A program made the position numbers and the translations under genes. Shown here in pieces: positions 14,276 to 23,763 of a stretch of 64,000 nucleotides of DNA; positions within the stretch are counted from its first letter, which is position 1; the number at the start of each line of letters is the position of its first letter. Under the pieces are notes generated by a model. That model was not told the DNA's origin and ran no database searches. It was given only the letters and a program-made list of their open reading frames with translations. This DNA comes from Gemmata palustris (GTDB lineage: Bacteria; Planctomycetota; Planctomycetia; Gemmatales; Gemmataceae): contig NZ_JAGKQQ010000002.1 in NCBI RefSeq assembly GCF_017939745.1, positions 558,001 through 622,000 on the forward strand, given 5' to 3'.

Positions 14276-16516
14276 TCATTTCTTCCCTTCTTTCGGTACA
14301 GGTTGGGGTAACGGCACGGGGGCGGTGCGTTTTTTCAACATTTCGATCTTTCCGCGCCAGGTCGCGAGGAACTTCTTGTAGTCGTCGCTGTTCACCGCCG
14401 CACCGACGGCGCCGACGTTCGCGAGGGCCGGCGGCGGAAGCCACACTTCCAGGTCCACCGCGGCGATGTTCCACAGGGCCGCTTCACGCACCGGGATGCT
14501 CTTGTCCGCGAGCAACTTCCCCAACTCGTCGAGGCGCTCGGGGTCGGGTTTCGTCGGCGAAACGAAACCGCGGAGCAAGCGCAAGAGGCGATCGGCCGCG
14601 TCCTCGTCGTCCTTGTCCTCGCCGAGTTCCTTGCTCACGAGCACCGCGCGCAGAATCGCCGTGTTCCCCCGATCGCGTGCGACCCAAACCGTGAGCGCGG
14701 TGACGACCGATTGCCGCGCGAACCACGGCAGTTCCGACTTCAGCACGTCCACGAGGGTCTTGAGCATGTCGCCCCCGGCGGGCGAACAATCGGCGAGCGC
14801 CGCCTGGGAATAGACCGTGAGGCGCGCGATGAGGTCGCGGTCGACGGCCGTCGGGGGCGGGTCGAGCCGCGATTCGATGACCTGGCGCGTCACGTTCCGC
14901 TCCGTGACCCGGTCGGCCGTGTCCGTCAGGAGGCGCGAAATGATCCGCTGCTCGTTGCCGTCAAAGGTCGGGTTCGCGGTCGCCTCCTGCATGTTCGTGA
15001 TCGGCTTCGCCTCGGTGAGCACGGCGGACCCGGAATCCCAGGTCATTTGCGTGTTCACAGCGAACTTATCGACCGTGCGGAACCGGCGTGGGGAGGTGAA
15101 CGCGGCCGTACCACTCAGGACCGCGACCCGGGCCTCGAGCTTCGGCGCTGCGCCGCCCGTGCGGGCGTAGGCCGTGCCGGGCTCGAACCACGAGACGAGT
15201 TCGACGAGCACGTCCGTCTTCTCGTCCGTCAGGGTGACGTCCCACACCTCGCTCGCGACGCGGACCCGCACCTTACGGGCGGCCGATTTCTTGTCCCCGT
15301 CGGGCTTTTTGCTCTTGAGGTAAATGCGCCCGCCGACGAGCGTGAGGTCCGCATCGAACCCGGCCCCGGGCGGGTGGAACGTCACGCGCGACTCGAACAC
15401 CCGGTACGGGAGCTGCTCCGGCACGTTGCCCCACAAGTGGACCTGCACCTGTTTGTCGCGCTCGCCGATCAGCAGGTTCGCCTTGTAACCCGGCAGGGCC
15501 ATTACCGGCGCGTTCGAGGCCACGACCTCGTCGCCGTCACCTTTGGCCCGGAGGCGCAACCACGCCCCGGGCTTCCCCGGGTCTTGTGCCACAACGAGCA
15601 CGCGGTTGGTTTCGACGCGCCCGATCTCGCGCACCGCCGCATCGGGCGCGGCCACGGGGTCGCCGAGTCCGGGGCCGGGATCACCGGGCTTCGTCGCCGC
15701 GGCCTCGCTCGCGACGGCGACTGCGACCGCAACCGCCGCGTTCACGTCGGGGTCTTTCGGCTTCGGGTCGATCGGGACGGGGTCGCCCGGTTTCTTGGCG
15801 GGCGGCTCGGGATCTTTCGGCTTGCCGGGCGCCACGTCCGGCTCAGGCGTCAGTTGCGCGAACGAATAACCCGGCGTCGTCTCGGGGGGCTTCGGGGACT
15901 GGTGCGGGAGCGCCATGTACACGGCGACCGCGAGGAAGGCCAACATCGCCGCCCCGACGCCAAAGAGTGCGAAGCGCGCGGCCCAACTGGTGGCCGCGGA
16001 GTAGCGCTTCATGCCGAGGAGCAGCGCCGCGTCCGCGTCGTCGATCTCGGCGCCCCCGGGTTCGGGCGAGCGCACCCCGCCGACGGGCAGCTTCTTGTTC
16101 GGGCGCCGGTGCGGGGTCGACGCGGGCGCCTTCTGGAGCGCGTACATGCGCCGGTGGGCGCGCGGGGGAACCCGCACCGGTTCCGTGAGCACGAGCGTCA
16201 GAATCTGGTGACAGGCGGCCACTTCCGCGAGGTGAACGTCGGAGGCCAAGCACGTCTCTTCGAGTTGCTTGAGCGTGTCCGAATCGAGCCGGTTGTCCAA
16301 ATACTCCGCGACCGTGTTGGGGTCGGCAGTTTCGTCATCGGCGTCGGCGGGTACGGGCGTTTTGAGCCCGCGTCGGCGCGTGACCTTTTTGATGCGCTCG
16401 ACGAGTTCGCGGGCCTCTTCGCTGTCCGCGACCTTGCGACCGAGGCTGCGCGTCTCGACCGGACCGAGCGTGTCGTCAATGTAGGCCAACAGGGTGCGAA
16501 GCGTCAGGCGCGGCAT
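14276..16516 (-). CDS. Large single-pass membrane protein with anti-sigma-like N-terminus
   Basis: Unnamed protein of 746 residues. The start at 16516 has GAGGAG about 8 bases upstream; the frame is open further upstream but overlaps the neighbour's control region. The cytoplasmic N-terminus carries two similar helical segments (LLAYIDDTLGPVETRSLGRK at 9-28 and TVAEYLDNRLDSDTLKQLEE at 68-87). These resemble the degenerate zinc-finger segments of planctomycete anti-sigma-like proteins, but the HxxxCxxC motif is absent. One membrane segment (about 182-203) is followed by a Pro/Lys/Asp-rich linker and a 450-residue outer part with beta-rich (FecR-like) and then helical (HEAT-like) character. The function is unknown. 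It could sense and signal across the membrane, but no sigma factor gene is adjacent. Confidence 0.7.
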   Translation of the reverse strand: MPRLTLRTLLAYIDDTLGPVETRSLGRKVADSEEARELVERIKKVTRRRGLKTPVPADADDETADPNTVAEYLDNRLDSDTLKQLEETCLASDVHLAEVAACHQILTLVLTEPVRVPPRAHRRMYALQKAPASTPHRRPNKKLPVGGVRSPEPGGAEIDDADAALLLGMKRYSAATSWAARFALFGVGAAMLAFLAVAVYMALPHQSPKPPETTPGYSFAQLTPEPDVAPGKPKDPEPPAKKPGDPVPIDPKPKDPDVNAAVAVAVAVASEAAATKPGDPGPGLGDPVAAPDAAVREIGRVETNRVLVVAQDPGKPGAWLRLRAKGDGDEVVASNAPVMALPGYKANLLIGERDKQVQVHLWGNVPEQLPYRVFESRVTFHPPGAGFDADLTLVGGRIYLKSKKPDGDKKSAARKVRVRVASEVWDVTLTDEKTDVLVELVSWFEPGTAYARTGGAAPKLEARVAVLSGTAAFTSPRRFRTVDKFAVNTQMTWDSGSAVLTEAKPITNMQEATANPTFDGNEQRIISRLLTDTADRVTERNVTRQVIESRLDPPPTAVDRDLIARLTVYSQAALADCSPAGGDMLKTLVDVLKSELPWFARQSVVTALTVWVARDRGNTAILRAVLVSKELGEDKDDEDAADRLLRLLRGFVSPTKPDPERLDELGKLLADKSIPVREAALWNIAAVDLEVWLPPPALANVGAVGAAVNSDDYKKFLATWRGKIEMLKKRTAPVPLPQPVPKEGKK

Positions 16517-16661
16517 ATGTGGCTCCTCAACGGTGGGCACCATAGTTAGTGGCGCGCCGCAGCTCGCTTCGTGCAACATTCCGAAAAAAGCCGTAAGCTG
16601 GTGACGAAATGATCGGGGGACCTGAGTGCCCTCCCCCGGAAACAACCCGGAGCCTCGGAAC

Positions 16662-19661
16662 ATGACCGCGGTCCTTCTCCTGTTGTCCGCGTCGGCTGCG
16701 GCTCCGCCCGCGCCGGTGACCGATCTGAAGCTCCCACCGGGGTTCACCGCGAAGCTGTACGCAGACAACCCCGTCGCGCCCGACACCTACACGATGACCA
16801 TTGATGACGCGGGCCGCGTGCTGATCGCGGGGCGCGGGTACGTTCGGGTGCTGGTCGATGACGATAACGATGGTTGTGCGGATCGTGCAGTCGATCTCAT
16901 CGACGGACTGAAAGATGGACCGATGGGTCTGCTCGCGGAGGGCGATTCGCTCTTCGTGGTCGGGGATGGCGGGTTAAAGCGTTATCGCGGGTACAACGGC
17001 CGAGACAAACTGAAGGGACTGCCCGAAACGATTCTCGCGCTGAAAACGGCCGGTGAACACGACGCCCACGCGGTGCGCCGCGGACCGGACGGCTGGCTGT
17101 ACCTCCTCTGCGGCAACATGGCCGGGGTGCGGAAGACCACCATCACCGACGCGCGTTCGCCCGTGCGCGATCCGATCGCAGGCGTGCTGGTCCGCATTTC
17201 GCCCGACTTCAAGAGCGTGGAAGTGGTCGCGGACGGGTTCCGCAACCCGTACTCGTTCGACTTCAATCGCGACGGCGAGCCGTTCACCTACGACTCGGAC
17301 AACGAGCGCTGCGTGGGACTTCCCTGGTACGAACCGTGTCAGTTCTATCACATTGTGCCCGGTGGGAACTACGGCTGGCGCGCGCCGCAACGCGCGCAAA
17401 CGTGGCGCAAGCCGCCGTACTTTCCGGACGTGGTGCCGCCGGTCTGCACACTGGGCCGCGGATCACCCACGGGAGTCGCGTGTTACTTGCATTCGCAGTT
17501 TCCCAAGAAATATCAGGGCGGATTCTTCCTCGCGGACTGGACGTTCGGGCGCATCCACCACGTTCCACTCGCCGCGAACAATTCGACCTACACAGGCGCG
17601 CCGGAAGTCTTTGCCGAAGCGGTCGGTACGAGCGGGTTCGCGCCGACCGCACTGGCGGTTCATCCCAAAACGGGCGAGCTGTTCGTGAGCATCGGCGGGC
17701 GCGGCACTCGTGGCGGCGTCTACCGGATCACTTTCGATAAAGGGGAAGCGCATCCGAAGCCGCTGCCGGTTGCGAAACGGTCGCTGGATTACGCCAAGGC
17801 AAGCGCGGAACAGTGGCTCACGGCCGCGGAGCCGAATCCCCGGAAACCAGCGAATACCGCCGAAGACTTGAGGAAGCGCCGACACGCTCTCGAAATGATG
17901 GCGCGCTACCGCGAGAAAATGTCGTGGAGCGACGCCCTCATCGACGCCGTTAAATCGAACCTGGCTTCGGCCGATCCGCTGATGCGCGCCGCAGCCGCTC
18001 GCGCCGCGGTCGCACTGGCGATCCCCGTCGGTGACGTGCCGAACAACGCGCCGCCGACCGCGGCGCAAATCGCGGTCGCGCTCGTCACTGCACCTGATGA
18101 ACCCGTGTGGGCAATCAAAGTTGCTCTCGGGGTATTCGACAACACAAAAGCGACAGAGAACGAGTTGATCGCCGCGATGCGTATCGTTCACCTCGCCCAC
18201 GGCGATTTGACGGCGAAAGACAGCGTGGGCACCGTGTGGGAGGGGTATACACTTCGCGATGAGATCCCAAAAGAGTTGGCTCGTCAACTCCGTGCCGGTC
18301 TCACAGAGCGGGTGCGCAAGTCTACTCAACAGCACGTCGAGCTCGAAACGGGGCGCCTGTTCGCGATTCTGGGCGGTGAGTTCGATCCCCCCGCGCGCTG
18401 GGCGACGCTCGACCGGATCCGAAAGGACAGTGACCCGGTCGACGACTTCCATTACCTCATCGCGGCCGCACGCACGAGTTCCAAATTCGTTTCGCCGAGA
18501 ACCGATGAACTCGCCACCGCACTACTCGGCCTTCAACAGAAGGTGAAATCGCGCGGGGTGCCCCTGGACCGCCACTGGCCGCTGCGCTTCGATGAGATCC
18601 TGACCCGGTTCGGGAACAACTGGCACAAGTTGAACGAAGCGGTCGTCGATCACGGGGAGTTCGGCCGCCCCGAACACGCCGCGCTCGTTCGCCCACTGAA
18701 ACTGGACGCGGACGATGCCACGAGACGGTTCGTGCTGAGTGCCGCCAAAGACAGACGCTACGACTGGACGCCCGGCGTCGTGGAGTTCCTCGCCCGTGTG
18801 CCGCGCGCGAACGTGGACCGGTTGCTGCTCGACTTGTGGGAGCGCCCCGGCTTAGAGGATGCGGTGTTGCGCGTGCTGGCACACGATCCGCGCGACACCG
18901 ACCGCCCCAAGTTCGTCGTCGGACTGAAAGCACTCGACCCGGGCCTCGTGCGCATCTCGGCCGATGCCCTTGCTAAACTCCCCACAACCGACACCAAAGA
19001 CGTGTGCGTCGCCGCGATTCGTGCGCTGCGCCGATTCCCCGATGCGAAGGCCGACGCCGGTACGCGCGCGGCGCTCTTCACGTTCCTTCAGAAGCACACC
19101 CGCGACAAGGTCGAATCGACCGAAAAAGCCTGGGCCGCGTGGCTCGTGAAGCAGCACCCGGACGCGGCGAAGGCACTCGACGCCAACGACGGGTTTGACG
19201 CGACCGCCTGGCAGAAGCGGGCCGCGGGCATCGTGTGGACCGCGGGCGACGCCGAGCGCGGGCGCGCTGCGTTCGCGAAGGCGACCTGTGCGGCGTGTCA
19301 CGACGGCGGGCGCGCGATCGGGCCGTCGCTGCTCGGCATCACGAAGCGCTTCAGCCGCGACGACCTGCTCACGGCCATCCTTCAGCCGAACAAGGACGTG
19401 CCGCCGCGGTACCGCCCCGTGCGCGTGACGACCACGAACGATACGAGCTACACCGGCATCATCGTGTACGAAGCGACCGACGGCGTGATTCTGCAAACCG
19501 GCGCGGACACCACCGTGCGCATTGCGGGGACCGACATCGCGTCCAAGAAGCTGGTCGACGTGTCACTGATGCCCGCCGGGTTGCTCGACAAACTTACGGA
19601 CGCCGAAATCGCCGACCTGCTGGCGTACCTGGGCACGCTCGCGGAACCGAAACCGAAGTGA
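16662..19661 (+). CDS. PVC-type heme-binding, dehydrogenase-like secreted protein
   Basis: Exported protein of 999 residues of the planctomycete/verrucomicrobial family that joins a soluble-dehydrogenase beta-propeller to a cytochrome c domain. The chosen ATG at 16662 begins a signal peptide (MTAVLLLLSASAAAPPAP). The propeller covers roughly residues 20-370 (LPPGFTAKLYADNP; GGNYGWR and FLADWTFGRIHHV are typical). A HEAT-like helical middle follows. The C-terminal cytochrome domain has the heme site CAACH at 876-880 and the later segment LPAGL-type axial region near SLMPAGLLDKL. It probably takes part in periplasmic oxidation of sugars or similar substrates, but the substrate is unknown. It is divergently oriented from the 14276-16516 gene. 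Confidence 0.88.
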   Translation: MTAVLLLLSASAAAPPAPVTDLKLPPGFTAKLYADNPVAPDTYTMTIDDAGRVLIAGRGYVRVLVDDDNDGCADRAVDLIDGLKDGPMGLLAEGDSLFVVGDGGLKRYRGYNGRDKLKGLPETILALKTAGEHDAHAVRRGPDGWLYLLCGNMAGVRKTTITDARSPVRDPIAGVLVRISPDFKSVEVVADGFRNPYSFDFNRDGEPFTYDSDNERCVGLPWYEPCQFYHIVPGGNYGWRAPQRAQTWRKPPYFPDVVPPVCTLGRGSPTGVACYLHSQFPKKYQGGFFLADWTFGRIHHVPLAANNSTYTGAPEVFAEAVGTSGFAPTALAVHPKTGELFVSIGGRGTRGGVYRITFDKGEAHPKPLPVAKRSLDYAKASAEQWLTAAEPNPRKPANTAEDLRKRRHALEMMARYREKMSWSDALIDAVKSNLASADPLMRAAAARAAVALAIPVGDVPNNAPPTAAQIAVALVTAPDEPVWAIKVALGVFDNTKATENELIAAMRIVHLAHGDLTAKDSVGTVWEGYTLRDEIPKELARQLRAGLTERVRKSTQQHVELETGRLFAILGGEFDPPARWATLDRIRKDSDPVDDFHYLIAAARTSSKFVSPRTDELATALLGLQQKVKSRGVPLDRHWPLRFDEILTRFGNNWHKLNEAVVDHGEFGRPEHAALVRPLKLDADDATRRFVLSAAKDRRYDWTPGVVEFLARVPRANVDRLLLDLWERPGLEDAVLRVLAHDPRDTDRPKFVVGLKALDPGLVRISADALAKLPTTDTKDVCVAAIRALRRFPDAKADAGTRAALFTFLQKHTRDKVESTEKAWAAWLVKQHPDAAKALDANDGFDATAWQKRAAGIVWTAGDAERGRAAFAKATCAACHDGGRAIGPSLLGITKRFSRDDLLTAILQPNKDVPPRYRPVRVTTTNDTSYTGIIVYEATDGVILQTGADTTVRIAGTDIASKKLVDVSLMPAGLLDKLTDAEIADLLAYLGTLAEPKPK

Positions 19662-19687
19662 GCCTCCTTTTGTTGTGTTGAAACCTT

Positions 19688-19754
19688 GCGAACGGCGCGG
19701 CGTAAGCCCGCCGTAGTGCTAAAACCACCGGCGGGCTTACGCCGCGCCGTTCGC
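19688..19754. repeat. Perfect 26-bp palindrome, GCGAACGGC family
   Basis: Arms 19688-19713 and 19729-19754 are perfect inverted repeats with a 15-base loop. The outer bases GCGAACGGC are shared with the palindromes at 49780-49900 and 43294-43361, indicating one repeat family. It lies between two co-oriented genes. Confidence 0.85.
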
Positions 19755-19817
19755 TCGCGCCATGATTTCAGCACCACAAGTCTCTCCCGGAAGCAGTCTA
19801 CCCCGAGGTTCTTTCTC

Positions 19818-21224
19818 ATGCGTCGAATCGCTGCCCTACTGCTCGCACTCTTGTCTCCTTCCATCGCGCCGGCCGCGCCGCCGGAGTTTCGCGCCGGCGC
19901 CTACGCAATGGACGTCACGCCGGAGAAGTTCCCCGTTTCCGTGAACGGCGGGTTCAGTGACCGCAAGGCGAACTCCGCACACGACCCGCTCCACGCGCGC
20001 TGCCTCGTACTTGATGACGGCAGCACGAAGCTCGCCATCGTGGTCGTGGATAGCTGCGTGATCCCGCGCGAACTCATGGACGAAGCCAAGCAACTCGCCG
20101 AGAAGAAGACCGGCATCCCCGCGACAAACGTGCTCGTCTCGGCCACCCACACGCACACCGCGCCGACCGTCGCGAGCGTGTTCGGCAGCGAGGCCGAGCG
20201 GGACTACTCTAAGTTCCTCGCGCGTAAGATCGCCGAGGGCATCGAGCACGCGCACAAGAACCTTGTGCCGGCGAAAGTCGCGTGGGGCGTGGGCGAGGAA
20301 CCGAATCAGGTGTTCAACCGCCGGTGGAAAATGAAACCGGGCGTGAAGAACCTCGACCCGTTCGGCAGCGAAACCGGCCGAGTGAAGATGAACCCGCCCC
20401 GCGCGAGTATGGACCTCCTCGAACCCGCGGGGCCGACCGACCCGCGCGTGACGGTCATGTCGCTGCGGACCGCCGACGACAAGCCGCTCGCACTGTTCGC
20501 GAACTACTCGCTGCACTACGTCGGCGACATGCCGGCGCTCTCCGCGGACTACTTCGGCGTGTTCGCGGACCTCGTCGGGCAAAAGCTCAAAGCCGGCAAG
20601 GGGTTCGTCGGGGTGCTCTCGAACGGCACCAGCGGCGACGTGAACAACATCAACTTCCGCGAGCCCGCGCCCAAGCTCCAGCCCGGCGAGCAATCGCGCG
20701 TCGTCGCGGACGCCGTTGCTACCGCCGCGGTGAAGGCGCTGGGCAAAGCCGAATACAGCAGCCGCACCCACTTGCAAATCGCCACGAAGGAAATCGAACT
20801 CGGGGTCCGCAAGCCGACGCCCGACGAGATAAAGCGCGCGGTGGCGATTCTGGACAAGGCGAAGGGGCGCGAGTTGAAGACCGCCGAGGAAACCTACGCC
20901 CACGAGACGGTGCAGATGGCACGGTACCCCGACAAACTGAAGGTTCCGCTCCAAGTCATGGTGATCGGCAGTTCCGCAATCGTCGCGATCCCGTGCGAGG
21001 TGTTCACCGAGATCGGTCTGGCTATCAAAAAGAACAGCGCGCTCAAAACGACCTGCGTCGTGTCCCTGGCGAACGGCTACTTCGGCTACTTGCCCACGCC
21101 CGCCCACCACGAACTCGGCGGCTACGAAACCTGGCGTGCCCGCTCGAGTTTCCTGGAAGTCGATGCGTCCGTGAAGATCGAGAAAGCGATCGGCGAGTTG
21201 TTGAAGGACGTACTGGTGAAGTGA
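19818..21224 (+). CDS. Neutral/alkaline ceramidase-like secreted hydrolase
   Basis: Exported protein of 468 residues related to the N-terminal catalytic domain of neutral/alkaline non-lysosomal ceramidases. The ATG at 19818 begins a signal peptide (MRRIAALLLALLSPSIAPAA) and has GAGG about 10 bases upstream. The metal-site motif SATHTHTAP is present. The family's nucleophile motif is normally GDVSPN. Here the equivalent place reads SGDVNNINF (about residues 272-280), so the catalytic Ser appears to be replaced. Many planctomycete homologues, as far as I recall, share this form. Ceramidase activity is therefore doubtful and a different ester or amide substrate is possible. The preceding palindrome lies in its upstream region. 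Confidence 0.78.
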   Translation: MRRIAALLLALLSPSIAPAAPPEFRAGAYAMDVTPEKFPVSVNGGFSDRKANSAHDPLHARCLVLDDGSTKLAIVVVDSCVIPRELMDEAKQLAEKKTGIPATNVLVSATHTHTAPTVASVFGSEAERDYSKFLARKIAEGIEHAHKNLVPAKVAWGVGEEPNQVFNRRWKMKPGVKNLDPFGSETGRVKMNPPRASMDLLEPAGPTDPRVTVMSLRTADDKPLALFANYSLHYVGDMPALSADYFGVFADLVGQKLKAGKGFVGVLSNGTSGDVNNINFREPAPKLQPGEQSRVVADAVATAAVKALGKAEYSSRTHLQIATKEIELGVRKPTPDEIKRAVAILDKAKGRELKTAEETYAHETVQMARYPDKLKVPLQVMVIGSSAIVAIPCEVFTEIGLAIKKNSALKTTCVVSLANGYFGYLPTPAHHELGGYETWRARSSFLEVDASVKIEKAIGELLKDVLVK

Positions 21225-21780
21225 AAAACACAACCGGCCGGTCGCGGGACACGCGAGTGGAGCGGATCTTCCGCAACCTCCTCGAATGACTCACGACCGA
21301 CCGGAAGTTATGGGGATCGCGGTTCCGGCCGCGGTCCACCTGCCTCTTCTGTTCCAGCCCCGTTTCATCTCTTCGGCGGTGCCGGTTGAGAACAAAAGAA
21401 GTTAAAGCACGCCCCGTGCCAATCGCGAAAACGCGCTTCGCTCGTCCGCGCGGCGGCCCCTGCTCGGACCGTGCGCACGGTCAATAGGAAAAAAGGTGGA
21501 AAGAACTGCGTTTGGCGGTGTAGGAATTACAACTAATCATGCCTCACCGAGCAAAATCTTCACACTTCGTACCCGACGTGCGGAAGGACGCACAGGGCTT
21601 CCGCCGTGTGCTACGGAAGACGGCCCCTCCGGGGCGAAGACCAAAATCATCTTTCGACGCAGAGCCAGTAGGCAACGCTAAGCAGCTCGGCTTGGGGCGA
21701 AGGCAAGAACCGCTGAATGCCTTCCGCCCCGGAGGGGCTGGCGTTCGTAGCACACGGCGGAAGCCCTGTGCATTCTTTGC
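21225..21780. other. Spacer with long inverted repeat between convergent genes
   Basis: A 556-base spacer between the ceramidase-like gene (+) and glycerate kinase (-). The left 360 bases show no gene. The right part is the inverted repeat at 21590-21771. Confidence 0.6.
21590..21771. repeat. 47-bp inverted repeat, GCACAGGGCTTCCGC family, copy 1
   Basis: Left arm 21590-21636 and right arm 21725-21771 match over most of 47 bases, with differences only in the middle (GGAAGACGG against GAACGCCAG). Both arms belong to the same family as the repeats at 37566-37799 and contain the nested palindrome CCCCTCCGGGG. The loop is 88 bases. The right arm ends 9 bases from the glycerate kinase stop. Confidence 0.85.
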
Positions 21781-23079
21781 TCACCGCACCAAAATGACGC
21801 GCACGTCCATCACGTTGGTTCCCGTTAGCCCGCTGCGGATCAAACCGCCGACGCGCTCGAACAAATGATACGCATCGTGTCGCTGGACAAAGTCGTCCGC
21901 CGTGATTTTTTGTTCCGCGAGCGCGGCGAGGGTGGCCGAATCCGCGACCGCACCGGCCGCGTCGGTGGGGCCGTCCTCACCATCGGTTCCGCCGCTCAGC
22001 ACGGTCACACCTTCCATCTCGGCACCGAGTTTCGCCACCAGCGCGGCCACGAATTCGAGGTTGCGCCCGCCCTTCCCCGCGTGCGCGCCAAGTGTCACCG
22101 TCGTTTCTCCTCCGAGCAGCACACACGCGGGCGCGGGGATTGGCGCCGTATCGCGTTTGATGCTGCGCACGATGCCGGCAACCGCGGTCGCCACGTGTCG
22201 CGTTTCCCCCTCAACGAACGACCCGAGATCGAGCACGCGGTAGCCCAACTCTTCCGCCTTCCGTTTCGCCGCATCGAGGGCGACGCGGTTGCTCCCGATC
22301 ACGCGATTCTGCACGCAGGCGGGGACCGACTTGAGCGTTTCGGGGAACTCGCCACGCGCCCCGGCTTCGAGGTGATGCAACACAGCGGAAGGCGCGGAAG
22401 TGCTCAGGTCGTACTTCCTCAGCACTCGGAGTGCGTCCGCAAACGTGGTCGGGTCGGGCGCGGTCGGTCCGGACGCGATCACGTCGAGCGGGTCGCCCAC
22501 CACGTCCGAAACGATGAGCGCCAGGAGCAACTTCCCGCGAAACGCCTCCGCGAGCCGCCCGCCCTTCACGCGCGACAGGTGCTTGCGCACGCAGTTCATC
22601 TCATCAATGGTGGCGCCGCAGCGGTGTAACAGCTTCGTGACCGCGAGCTTGTCCGCGAGCGACACACCCTCCACCGGCGCGGGAAGAAGCGCGGACCCGC
22701 CGCCGGAGAGCAGGCACACCGCGACGTCGTCCGGCCCCGCGCTCTGGAGGAGCCGCAACATCTCCTCCGCGCCCGCGACGCCCTCGGCGGTCGGTTCGTT
22801 CACCCCCTGTGGTCGCGCCGGGTGTAGCCGGATGCGTTTGAGAGGCGCGGTCATTCCGGCCGGGACGTTAAGCAGCCCTTCCACACGATCCAGCCGGTCC
22901 GTGAGTGCGTCTTCTAAACCCGCTGCCATTCCGGGACCGGCCTTCCCCGCACCCACGACCAAAATGCGCGGCGCCGAGCGAATCGCGGGTTCTACTTCCA
23001 GCGCCGCGCGAACGAGGGGCTCGGGGCGGACGGCGTCGACCGCGGCGGTCCAGATCGCGAGGGCGCGTTCACGTGACAT
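21781..23079 (-). CDS. Glycerate 2-kinase (GckA/MOFRL family)
   Basis: Cytoplasmic kinase that phosphorylates D-glycerate to 2-phosphoglycerate. 432 residues, standard length. The N-terminal DUF4147 domain (ILVVGAGKAGPGMAAGLED near residue 38; CLLSGGGSALLPAP near 120) is followed by the C-terminal MOFRL domain (GGETTVTL, GKGGRNLEF, LSGGTDGEDGPTDAAGA). The start ATG has GGAGTG about 6 bases upstream. It is divergent from the PHP gene, with 63 bases between starts. Confidence 0.92.
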   Translation of the reverse strand: MSRERALAIWTAAVDAVRPEPLVRAALEVEPAIRSAPRILVVGAGKAGPGMAAGLEDALTDRLDRVEGLLNVPAGMTAPLKRIRLHPARPQGVNEPTAEGVAGAEEMLRLLQSAGPDDVAVCLLSGGGSALLPAPVEGVSLADKLAVTKLLHRCGATIDEMNCVRKHLSRVKGGRLAEAFRGKLLLALIVSDVVGDPLDVIASGPTAPDPTTFADALRVLRKYDLSTSAPSAVLHHLEAGARGEFPETLKSVPACVQNRVIGSNRVALDAAKRKAEELGYRVLDLGSFVEGETRHVATAVAGIVRSIKRDTAPIPAPACVLLGGETTVTLGAHAGKGGRNLEFVAALVAKLGAEMEGVTVLSGGTDGEDGPTDAAGAVADSATLAALAEQKITADDFVQRHDAYHLFERVGGLIRSGLTGTNVMDVRVILVR

Positions 23080-23142
23080 GGCTTCACTCCTGGCGCTCGA
23101 TTCGTGCTGCTACAATAGGGGTAACACCGGAAAGGAACCGCG

Positions 23143-23763
23143 ATGAAGTTCGACCTGCACATGCACACCGCGCGTCACTCGCCCGACGCCGATAGTGACC
23201 CTTTTGAACTGGTGAGCGCCGCGATCGAGGCCGGACTGGACGGAATCGTCATCACCGAACACGACTTCCAGTGGCCCGAGGAGGAATTGGAGGAGCTCCG
23301 CAAGTTCGCGCCGCAACTGGTCATCCTCGCCGGGCTCGAAGTGACCGGGCGCGGCGGTGACATGCTGTGCTACGGCCTCACCAACACGTCCGCGGTGCCA
23401 AAGGGGATCGCGTGGCCGGAACTGTGCCGCGAGGTTCACCGCCAGGGCGGGGCGTGCGTGGCCGCGCACCCCAACCGGTGGGGGCAGCCGTTCGAGAAGA
23501 TCCTCGCGGAGCAGAAACCGGAGCTCGACGGCATCGAAGTCATGTCGAACAACATGGACCCGGACCTGCGCGCGCGGGCCGCGATACTGCTGGAGAAGTA
23601 CCCTCACTTCGCCCAGCTCGGGAACAGCGATTCGCACCAGCCGTACACCGTCGGGTGTTGCTGCACGGATTTCGACGCGGACATCCGCACGAACGCGGAC
23701 CTTGTGGCCGCGATTCGGGGAAAAAAGGGCATCGCAAAGGTGAACGATGGGCACCGAACGTGA
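23143..23763 (+). CDS. PHP-domain metal-dependent phosphoesterase
   Basis: Short cytoplasmic PHP-domain protein, 206 residues. The metal-binding start DLHMHTARHSPDA (H6, H8) is followed by GIVITEHD, AHPNRWG, LGNSDSHQ and other PHP signatures, so the active site looks complete. Stand-alone PHP proteins hydrolyse phosphates such as nucleoside 3',5'-bisphosphates, but the substrate here is unknown. The ATG has AAAGGAA about 7 bases upstream. It overlaps the following acetyltransferase gene by 17 bases, so the two are translationally linked. Confidence 0.87.
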   Translation: MKFDLHMHTARHSPDADSDPFELVSAAIEAGLDGIVITEHDFQWPEEELEELRKFAPQLVILAGLEVTGRGGDMLCYGLTNTSAVPKGIAWPELCREVHRQGGACVAAHPNRWGQPFEKILAEQKPELDGIEVMSNNMDPDLRARAAILLEKYPHFAQLGNSDSHQPYTVGCCCTDFDADIRTNADLVAAIRGKKGIAKVNDGHRT

